DNA of 32,773 nt from Promethearchaeota archaeon (lineage in GTDB: Archaea; Asgardarchaeota; Lokiarchaeia; Sigyniarchaeales; SOKP01), in NCBI GenBank assembly GCA_016840545.1, contig JAEOSD010000011.1, positions 1 through 32,773 of the forward strand. Direction: 5' to 3'. The position numbers and the translations under genes were made by a program. The notes beneath the pieces were generated by a model, which worked only from the letters and a program-made list of their open reading frames with translations, did not search any database and had not been told where the DNA came from. This document shows positions 7,611-15,420 of this stretch, in pieces; position 1 is the stretch's first letter, and each line of letters begins with the position of its first letter.

Positions 7611-9578
7611 ATGGAAAATAATAGCAATAATATAATTTTGGACTTAGAGCCTATTTCTAGAAGACTTTATTTTCCAAAAGAAAAGACTATATATGATGTT
7701 TTAATAGACTCAGGTATTCAATTTAGAACCTTATGTGGAGGTGTAGGAACTTGTGGAAAATGTAAACTTCAGATTAATAAAGGAAAGGAAATCTTAAACT
7801 CTCCCACACAATCTGAAATAGAAATATTAAATAGAACTGAATTAGCAGAAGGTTGGAGATTGGCTTGTCAAACCAAGATCAATAAAACAAAAATAAAACA
7901 ATTAAAGTTGTCTAACCCCCCACAAGTTATTATATTCCTACCTGATGAGTTATTGATTGAAGATTTTAAAATATTAACTTCAGGTATCAAAAAAGAAATT
8001 AAAATCCTTCCTAATGTTAAAAAATTTTGCATAAGCGTTGAAAAAGCATCACTTGATAATCCCATCCCTGATTTAGAACGAATTCTTTCTGGTATTAATT
8101 CTATATCGAAAAATCGAAGAAAAAGTGGAGAATATGATGTTGAGCTCGAAGTATTAAAAAATATTTCAGAAGTTTTGAGAGAACATTCTAATGAGTTAAC
8201 AATTACAATATTAAATACTTCTAAGATAATACATTGTGAACCCAAAAACAAAGTAGAGGAAAATTATGGAGTAGCTTTTGATATTGGAACAACAACGGTA
8301 GTAGGATATTTAATTAACCTTACTGATGGGAAAACATATGCTGTTGCATCAATGTTAAATCCACAAATTGCTTATGGAGAAGATTTAATCACCAGGATTA
8401 CTTATGTTAAAGATAATAAAGGCGGTCTTCAGAAATTAAATTCTATAGTTGTTGATGCACTAAACAAATTAATTTTGAAGTTATGCGCCGAAGCAAAAAT
8501 TATTCCCTCACAAATATTTGAAATCTCAGTTGTTGGTAATTCCGTTATGCATCACCTCTTTTTGGGATTAAATCCTATAAGTATTGGATTAAGTCCTTAT
8601 GTTCCTGTAGTTCAACAATCATTAAATGTAACACCTAAAAATGTAAATTTAAATATATACCCTTATGGAAATGTATATATCTTACCATTAATAGCGGGAT
8701 TTGTTGGTGCAGATACTATTGGAGTAATACTTTCCTCAAAGATAGATGAAGAACTTGATTTAACCTTAGCAATAGACATTGGTACGAATGGTGAAATTAT
8801 TATAGGAAATAAGGATGTTTTAGCTACCGGGTCCTGTGCCGCAGGATCTGCTTTAGAAGGAGCCCATATTAAAGATGGAATGAGAGCTGCTGGAGGTGCG
8901 ATAGATACAATTGATATAGATCCTCAAACTTTAGAAGTATCATTTACTACCATAAAAAATAGAAAACCTATTGGAATCTGTGGTTCTGGATTAATAGATG
9001 CTGTAGCTGAATTATTAAAATCTAAAGTGATAACTCGTAGTGGTAACTTTAACAAGGAATTGATTGATAGCGATAGATTCTTACAGAGGGATAAAAAACT
9101 AGAATTTGTTATTGTAAAAAAAACTGAAACTGCTATTGGAAGAGAAATTACGCTTTCACAAAAAGATATTAGAGAACTTCAAATGGCAAAAGCAGCGTTT
9201 TTTTCAGGGACAAGAATACTACTTGATTATTTTAGAAAAAAGTATAAAACAAATTATAAGATTGAACAAATATTTTTAGCGGGAGCTTTTGGAAATTATA
9301 TAAACAAAGAGAGCGCAAAATTTATTGGAATGATTCCAGATATCCCATCTGAGAGAATTTTTCAAATAGGTAATGCGGCAGGAATTGGTGCGATAAATTG
9401 TTTATTAAATAAAAAGCTCAGAATGAAAGCTCATAATTTATTAGAAGATATTGATTATGTGGAAATCGCTTTAGAGAAGAAATTTCAACGAGAATATGCT
9501 GAAGCAATGTATTTTCCCCACTTAAATTTAGATTTTTTTCCAAATCTAGATATGTATAAGGATATTCCAAAAAGATAA
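7611..9578 (+). CDS. 2Fe-2S ferredoxin-domain / ASKHA-domain corrinoid activation protein (RACo/RamA-like, DUF4445-type)
   Basis: N-terminal plant-type 2Fe-2S ligand motif CGGVGTCGKC...C (RLACQT). Then ASKHA-type motifs GVAFDIGTTTVVGYLI, LAIDIGTNGEIIIG, CAAGSALEGAHIKDGMRAAGGAI, ICGSGLIDAVAELL and FLAGAFGNYI. Confidence 0.9.
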   Translation: MENNSNNIILDLEPISRRLYFPKEKTIYDVLIDSGIQFRTLCGGVGTCGKCKLQINKGKEILNSPTQSEIEILNRTELAEGWRLACQTKINKTKIKQLKLSNPPQVIIFLPDELLIEDFKILTSGIKKEIKILPNVKKFCISVEKASLDNPIPDLERILSGINSISKNRRKSGEYDVELEVLKNISEVLREHSNELTITILNTSKIIHCEPKNKVEENYGVAFDIGTTTVVGYLINLTDGKTYAVASMLNPQIAYGEDLITRITYVKDNKGGLQKLNSIVVDALNKLILKLCAEAKIIPSQIFEISVVGNSVMHHLFLGLNPISIGLSPYVPVVQQSLNVTPKNVNLNIYPYGNVYILPLIAGFVGADTIGVILSSKIDEELDLTLAIDIGTNGEIIIGNKDVLATGSCAAGSALEGAHIKDGMRAAGGAIDTIDIDPQTLEVSFTTIKNRKPIGICGSGLIDAVAELLKSKVITRSGNFNKELIDSDRFLQRDKKLEFVIVKKTETAIGREITLSQKDIRELQMAKAAFFSGTRILLDYFRKKYKTNYKIEQIFLAGAFGNYINKESAKFIGMIPDIPSERIFQIGNAAGIGAINCLLNKKLRMKAHNLLEDIDYVEIALEKKFQREYAEAMYFPHLNLDFFPNLDMYKDIPKR

Positions 9579-9809
9579 TATTGAATTCTAATTATAAAAT
9601 CTACTTAAATATCCATTGGTTTATAAAAATCTATTTATAAAAATGTATAGAAATCAAAATAAGTCCACTAAAATCAATTATTTAATAATTTACTGATTAA
9701 AAATTGTGTAAAAATATTTAAGAAATAAATACATTAAATCTTTAACAAGAATAATATAAATTTATAAAAAAGAATTAAATAAATTCTTAAATAACTATTA
9801 CGATAATAA

Positions 9810-9817
9810 TTTATATA
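9810..9817 (+). promoter_or_regulatory. Putative archaeal TATA box (tttatata) upstream of the Rab-like GTPase
   Basis: tttatata ~55 nt upstream of the ATG at 9872, with an SD-like aaagg just before the start. AT-richness makes chance occurrence likely. Confidence 0.35.
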
Positions 9818-9871
9818 CCATTAAATATTTTTTTAAATAATATAAGAATTATAGTCAAGAAAAGGTACATT

Positions 9872-10399
9872 ATGTCAAGTTTTAAATTAAAAGTATTGCT
9901 TACCGGAGCCGCGGCCGTTGGAAAAACGAGTTTGGTCCAAAGGTTTATAAAGAATCGATTTGCGGCAAACTATAAATTAACTGTCGGAGTAGACATCTTG
10001 ACCAAAGACGTAGAATTCAGATCGGGAGAAATAGCTACCTTAAGTATTTGGGACATCGGAGGACAGCAGCGTTTTGAATTTATTAGATCAACATTTTATA
10101 AGGGAGCTGCTGGAGCGCTATTAGTTTTTGATTTAACAAGAGAACAAACATACACAGAAACAAGGAAATGGCTTACTGAAATACGCCAATTTGCTGGAGA
10201 AAATATCCCATTTGTATTAATTGGGAATAAGGCAGACTTACTTGAGGACGTTGGAATGGTGATTGATCGGAATGAAGCCAGTTCTTTTGCGGGAAAAGAA
10301 AAAAGCATGTACATTGAAACTTCAGCTAAAACGGGTATTAATGTTGATCAAGCGTTTACAGAATTAACTAGAAGAATTATTGATTCCCGAACGCAATAA
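9872..10399 (+). CDS. Rab/Ras-like small GTPase
   Basis: G1 GAAAVGKTSL, switch I TVGVDIL, G3 WDIGGQQRF, G4 GNKADL, G5 ETSAKTG. No C-terminal Cys/CaaX (ends RRIIDSRTQ). Confidence 0.95.
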   Translation: MSSFKLKVLLTGAAAVGKTSLVQRFIKNRFAANYKLTVGVDILTKDVEFRSGEIATLSIWDIGGQQRFEFIRSTFYKGAAGALLVFDLTREQTYTETRKWLTEIRQFAGENIPFVLIGNKADLLEDVGMVIDRNEASSFAGKEKSMYIETSAKTGINVDQAFTELTRRIIDSRTQ

Positions 10400-10475
10400 T
10401 TGTGTGTAACTTTTTTCTTAAATAAGATAGTTATAATGTATTAAATCTACTAAATTGTTTCTAAAGGATATATAA

Positions 10476-11885
10476 CTATTCAAAATCTTCATATAAATCA
10501 TTGTGAATAACATTAATAGCATCAATAAGATTTACTTTACTTATTACTAGCGAAAAATTTAATTCCTCAATACTTTGGGTTAATGCTTTTACTTTAATCT
10601 GCTTTTTTTCTAAAGCTTGGAATATTTTAACTTTTGTTAGGTTATCCAAAACTTTTAAACCCGTTATATTAATTATTGCCACCTCTTCATTTTTTATCTC
10701 AAAGAAGTCTGAAAAATATTCTGATTTATCTAACGCCATAAGTGCTTTTTCAGCATCTTCGTTCTTTACTATGAATGAAGTGCTAATTTCTGAGGCACTT
10801 TGAGCAACTAAGGAAACACTAATACTATTTTTACTCATAATTTTGAATATTTTTGCTAAGACTCCTGGAACATCAACTAAACTTCCAGAAGTTATAGAAA
10901 TTATTATCGCATCCTCAACAGCAGAAATTCCTTTTATAAAGCTTTTATCTGTATATCCTGAAATGGTTGTATAATCTATCTTCTCTAAAGGTTTGTCAAA
11001 ATTCCTAATTTCTAGCGGAATTCTTTTTTTTTCAATAGCTTCTAAACATTTGGGATGTAAGACTTTTGCTCCAAAATTTGCGATATGTTTTGCTTCTTCA
11101 TAATCTAAATTTCGAATTAGTGATGCTTTCGGGATATAATTAGGATCAATTGATAATAATCCATCAACATCCTTCCATAGTATTACTTTAATATCCTTAT
11201 CACTTCCCATTTCGTAAATAGAATGAGCTAATATTGTAGCTGTATAATCGGAACCTCCTCTTCCTAATGTTGTGGTATATCCTATTTTATTTCTTCCAAT
11301 AAATCCAGTAATACATACGATGGAATTTTTTTTAGGATTTTCCAAAAGAGGGATTAATAATCTCCCTACTCTGGCGTTTGTTAAATTATAAAGAGGGTAA
11401 GCATTATTAAATTCATCATTAGTTATCAATAACTTAGTTGCTGGAATAAAAATAGATTCAAAACCTCTACTCATAAGAAATTGATTTAATATATAAGTTG
11501 ATACCATTTCACCAAAACTTAGGATGTAATCCTTATAATATGGTTCTAAACCAAATTCTTTAATATCTGCAAAAACATCCTCAAGATCGCTTAATATTCT
11601 GTCTAACCAATCTTTAGTTTTGTTAAATTCTTCAGAATCTTCTTCGAATATTTTCTCAATAATATCAAAATGTTTTTTTTCAAAAATAGCCATAGTTTTA
11701 TCCAATTCTTTTTCACTATCAATATCCTGAATCATTTTTAGAAGAAGATCTGTTGCTCCTCGAAGTGCTGATACAACGTACACCTTTTTTACGTTTTCAT
11801 ATATTTTCGTTACTTCGGAAATTTTTTTAAAGGCATTTTTATTAATCAGACAACTGCCTCCAAATTTCATAATAATTATTGTCAT
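10476..11885 (-). CDS. ask: Aspartate kinase with C-terminal ACT domains
   Basis: N-terminus MTIIIMKFGGSCLIN (KFGGS motif); TTLGRGGSDYTATILAHS; VDGLLSIDPN; ACT-like region ...VPGVLAKIFKIMSKNSISVSLVAQSASEISTSFIV. Confidence 0.93.
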   Translation of the reverse strand: MTIIIMKFGGSCLINKNAFKKISEVTKIYENVKKVYVVSALRGATDLLLKMIQDIDSEKELDKTMAIFEKKHFDIIEKIFEEDSEEFNKTKDWLDRILSDLEDVFADIKEFGLEPYYKDYILSFGEMVSTYILNQFLMSRGFESIFIPATKLLITNDEFNNAYPLYNLTNARVGRLLIPLLENPKKNSIVCITGFIGRNKIGYTTTLGRGGSDYTATILAHSIYEMGSDKDIKVILWKDVDGLLSIDPNYIPKASLIRNLDYEEAKHIANFGAKVLHPKCLEAIEKKRIPLEIRNFDKPLEKIDYTTISGYTDKSFIKGISAVEDAIIISITSGSLVDVPGVLAKIFKIMSKNSISVSLVAQSASEISTSFIVKNEDAEKALMALDKSEYFSDFFEIKNEEVAIINITGLKVLDNLTKVKIFQALEKKQIKVKALTQSIEELNFSLVISKVNLIDAINVIHNDLYEDFE

Positions 11886-12026
11886 AACTTACACCACTGA
11901 TTAAAAATTTTTTTTATAACTATTTATATCTATTCGTTATTTAAAGTAATGCAATAAAGAAATTTAAACACTAGATTTAAAAATTAGATTTTCTTAAAAA
12001 TTTTTAGCGCCCAAAACTCTTAAAAA

Positions 12027-13958
12027 TTAATCGAATTTTTTTACTAGTTCTTCTAATTCATGAATTTGGCTATTAATATTTTTCTCAATTTCTCTTAATT
12101 TATTTTTCTTATCCTCAAGTTCTTTAGTAGTAATCTCCCCTGTTAATTCTTTCATATCAAATTCTAATGACATTTTTGAAATATTTGCCCTCTTAATTTT
12201 TAAATCCATCAAGGATTTTTCAAGATCGCCCTTCTGTTGAATGTCTAATGTACTAGGTTTGACTTGTGCAGTTTTTTGTTGTATGGGTGTAATAGGTATA
12301 TCTGGAACTGGCTTTTTAGGAGGTGTTACTGGTTTTTTTTCTGGTTTAATTAACATTGTTGGAACGACTGGTACAGGAGTATGTGGTTGTTCAGTTGGTT
12401 GAATCTCAGGTGGTTTCTGAGTAACCGGAGTTGGTTTTAATTTTGGTGGGGTTACTTGTTTTATTGATTTTGGTTTGATTAATTTAGTTGGAGCAACAGC
12501 TTTAGGTTCCTTTTTTACTTGTTGATTTTCAACTTGAGCATATGGAGATATTGTTAACTTTTCCTTTGCATCCTTAGGAACTGTTGTTATAGTTTTAGGT
12601 CTTTCTTTTACCATAAAATCTTCCGGATTTAGATTTAAACCCACATCTAGGGGGGGTGATTCAGGTTTTTGGAGACTTTCTGGTTCAGCTATAGGTTCTT
12701 TTGGTGGAGGAGGGGGTGGGAAAGCTTTTTTTTCTGGAGTTTCAGGAACGCTCTCTTCTTCAATTATTTTAACAAGTTTCTTTTGTACTTTAGGTTCTAT
12801 GGGGTCTGCTGATTTTCCTGGAATTTTTGGTTTCTCAAGTGCTATAGGTTCCTCTGGAGGTTTTCGTAGATCAGGAGATGGCGGAGGTGGAATCTCTTCT
12901 GATTTAGCTTTTTTAGGCTCGGTAATCGCTGGAGAGGTTGGTTGTGGAGGTGACATTTGCTGAAGCATGTTTTTAATTTTTTGAGATTTTTCGAAAAATT
13001 CTCTTCCTAATGAATCATCACCTAATTCAATACATAAATCACTAATTTCCTCAAAAATTTTTGCTGCTTTTCCAAACTCAGCATTCTCTAATGCTTTTGT
13101 GGCTTCTTCTATATGAGTATCTCTTTTCAATAAAGGTTGCAATAATGGTGATACTTCTGCACTCATTTCTAAAATATCTGCAATAATTGTTATCATTTTA
13201 TCTCTGTTAACAGGATCTTTTGCAATCATTGAATAAGTCTTTAAACCTAAAATTTTTTCAATTTGATCAGGCTTCATTGCAGTCTGTAGATCTTGTTTAT
13301 TCCCTATTACAGCGGTATGAGCATGGGGTGCTTGTTCTTTTATTAATTCCAAGAAAAACTTACTTTTTTCTACATTTTCTAAACTAGAATCTGTAATTAA
13401 AAGGACAGCATCGCTACCTTTGATAAAATTATTCCAAAGATAACTAAATTGCTCTTGACCTGCAAAATCCCAGAGGTGAAAATGTAATTTTCCAATCTTA
13501 ATTGTAGCAATATCACCAGTAATTGTTGGAATATGCTGCATAGGAATTTCTTCTGCTTTTATAAGCCTTGTTATTGTTGTTTTACCAACTCCAGAAAATC
13601 CTACCAGTGATATTTTTGGTCTTAAATTTTTATGAATTGCATCAATGGTAGGATCAAAAACTTCAAAGGTTTTATCATCATATTTGTGTTTAATAATATC
13701 TTCAAATAAATTTAAAAACTGTTTTTTACATTTTATTAATTCTTTTTTAATATTATCAAAATTATCAGTTAATCCTGTAACAAACAAAAACATTACTTCT
13801 AATTTTGTTTCGGTGATATATGAAATTCTATATTTATAATAATCATGATAGTTTACTTTATCTGTATTTTTAACAAAAGCATCTTTCATCAAGTCAACAA
13901 CTAGTGCATTAAATACTTCTGTTTTTAGCGCTTTCCCAAAATGTCTATAATAGATCAA
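12027..13958 (-). CDS. Longin-like N-terminus + Arf-like GTPase + TPR-like hairpin + Pro-rich linker + C-terminal coiled coil
   Basis: G1 GFSGVGKTTI, G3 LWDFAGQEQFSYLW, G4 GNKQDL; PPPPSP and PPPPPP stretches; C-terminal charged helix. The TTG start in the ORF track probably truncates the N-terminus; the frame is open to about 13994 (see findings). Confidence 0.88.
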   Translation of the reverse strand: MIYYRHFGKALKTEVFNALVVDLMKDAFVKNTDKVNYHDYYKYRISYITETKLEVMFLFVTGLTDNFDNIKKELIKCKKQFLNLFEDIIKHKYDDKTFEVFDPTIDAIHKNLRPKISLVGFSGVGKTTITRLIKAEEIPMQHIPTITGDIATIKIGKLHFHLWDFAGQEQFSYLWNNFIKGSDAVLLITDSSLENVEKSKFFLELIKEQAPHAHTAVIGNKQDLQTAMKPDQIEKILGLKTYSMIAKDPVNRDKMITIIADILEMSAEVSPLLQPLLKRDTHIEEATKALENAEFGKAAKIFEEISDLCIELGDDSLGREFFEKSQKIKNMLQQMSPPQPTSPAITEPKKAKSEEIPPPPSPDLRKPPEEPIALEKPKIPGKSADPIEPKVQKKLVKIIEEESVPETPEKKAFPPPPPPKEPIAEPESLQKPESPPLDVGLNLNPEDFMVKERPKTITTVPKDAKEKLTISPYAQVENQQVKKEPKAVAPTKLIKPKSIKQVTPPKLKPTPVTQKPPEIQPTEQPHTPVPVVPTMLIKPEKKPVTPPKKPVPDIPITPIQQKTAQVKPSTLDIQQKGDLEKSLMDLKIKRANISKMSLEFDMKELTGEITTKELEDKKNKLREIEKNINSQIHELEELVKKFD

Positions 13959-14000
13959 ATCACTGCCCTTATAAATGTATACTTGTCTTAGAATCGTGAA

Positions 14001-14005
14001 TCACC
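14001..14005 (-). promoter_or_regulatory. Putative Shine-Dalgarno GGTGA upstream of a possible ATT start at 13994
   Basis: Minus strand reads TTATATATAATTTTATGGTGATTCACG-ATT-CTAAGACAAGTATAC. GGTGA lies 6 nt before ATT. Confidence 0.4.
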
Positions 14006-14034
14006 ATAAAATTATATATAAGAACTCCAATTTT

Positions 14035-14526
14035 TTAACTTGAAATAAATTTAACAAGATCTTTTATAATTGAATATTTTTTTTCTTTAAATTTTTCATG
14101 TTTGATAGTATCTTCAATTTTTTTAATCTCCTTTGAAAAATCAAAAATTGAAAACTCATTTATCTCTTGTTTTTTAGAAGTTTCACCTAATTTTTTTAAA
14201 AACACACTAATACTTGGCATAAGTTTTGCTAAATTAACGTCTAAATCTAATTTTGAAATTAAGATTAACTCTTCATTGAATGTAAATAAATAGTTATAAT
14301 CTTGAGCTTCTAAAGCAAAAGAATTTATTTTTTTCAAATTCAAATCTTTAGCAATATCTTGAGAATTAGCTATAAGCGATAGAATTTTTTGGGGTATCAC
14401 TTTTCCCTTAGAAAATTCTTTAATTGCCGTTCCAAGTATTATACCATATCGATTTGCTATTGCACATTCTGAATTTAGTTCTGTTTTTAATTGTGAGATT
14501 ATATCATCGTAGTTAATTTGTTTCAT
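14035..14526 (-). CDS. Roadblock/LC7-like small protein
   Basis: 163 aa. Pattern LKTELNSECAIANRYGIILGTA...KILSLIANSQDIAKDLNL...LFTFNEELILISKLDLDVNLAKLMPSISVFLKKL fits the roadblock fold as judged by eye. It lies directly upstream of the longin-GTPase. Confidence 0.6.
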   Translation of the reverse strand: MKQINYDDIISQLKTELNSECAIANRYGIILGTAIKEFSKGKVIPQKILSLIANSQDIAKDLNLKKINSFALEAQDYNYLFTFNEELILISKLDLDVNLAKLMPSISVFLKKLGETSKKQEINEFSIFDFSKEIKKIEDTIKHEKFKEKKYSIIKDLVKFISS

Positions 14527-14634
14527 GATTCAATTATGTCCGTTTTGAATAAATAATAATCTATAATTTATTTATATTTATTTGAATTATAATCTTAAGA
14601 TTTGAGATTAAATTAAATTTATTAGAAAATAAAA

Positions 14635-15420
14635 GTGAAAATATATAAATTTCATTTTATTGAAAAAGAGTCAGATATTACTATTATTTCAGAATCTAAA
14701 AATGCTATTATAAGAGCAAAAAGTGAATTTCATCTTCATAGAAGAATTTTGGAAAAATATATAATTAATCATAAAGAATTTCTTACTTCATTTTCACCGA
14801 TTAAAGTCCAAACTGATTATGATATAATCAATCTAATGGTTAAAGCAGCACTCCTATGTGATGTTGGTCCAATGGCTACTGTAGCAGGAGCATTTGCAGA
14901 TTTGATGCTTAAAATAATGAAATCTAAAAATGATGATTTTGATACCGCAAAAATCGCATTGATAGAAAATGGTGGAGAAATAGCCAACGATTCTGAAAAG
15001 ACAATGAAAATTGCCCTTTTTGCTGGAAGTAATGAATTAAATCTGAATATTGGATTTTTAATTGAAAAAAAAGATTGTCCCATTGGTATTGCGACTAGTT
15101 CAGCAACAATAGGACATGCAGTTAGCCTTGGTCAAGCAGATGCAGTGACTATTTTTGCTGAAAATGCTACAATAGCAGATGGTGCTGCAACAAAAATTGG
15201 AAATATTGTAAAAGGGGAGGATATTGAGAAATCTATCAAAAATGGATTAGATTTTGTTGATGATTTAGAAGATATTAGAGGCGTTTTTATTTCTCGAAAA
15301 AACAAAATAGGAATTACTGGAGATATTCCTCAAATGGTAAAGATAGAAGGCACTAAAGAATTAATACTAAAGAATAAGATTGAATATTTCCTTCCAGGCA
15401 ATTTTGAGATTTTTAAATAA
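14635..15420 (+). CDS. UPF0280 family protein (ApbE-related fold), GTG start
   Basis: CDVGPMATVAGAFADLM, NGGEIA, IGIATSSATIGHAVSLGQADAVTIFAENATIADGAATKIGN are characteristic of UPF0280. Confidence 0.85.
   Translation: MKIYKFHFIEKESDITIISESKNAIIRAKSEFHLHRRILEKYIINHKEFLTSFSPIKVQTDYDIINLMVKAALLCDVGPMATVAGAFADLMLKIMKSKNDDFDTAKIALIENGGEIANDSEKTMKIALFAGSNELNLNIGFLIEKKDCPIGIATSSATIGHAVSLGQADAVTIFAENATIADGAATKIGNIVKGEDIEKSIKNGLDFVDDLEDIRGVFISRKNKIGITGDIPQMVKIEGTKELILKNKIEYFLPGNFEIFK

Noticed and set aside
7868-8251. Minus-strand 127-aa ORF inside the RACo-like gene
   Set aside because: Antisense to a well-supported CDS, with Ser/Ile/Phe-rich low-complexity translation.
9579-9871. Short tttataaaaa(t) repeats in the long AT-rich intergenic region, considered as a CRISPR-like or origin-like repeat
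   Set aside because: Copies are ~11 nt, irregularly spaced and A/T only, which fits chance in very AT-rich DNA. No spacer structure.
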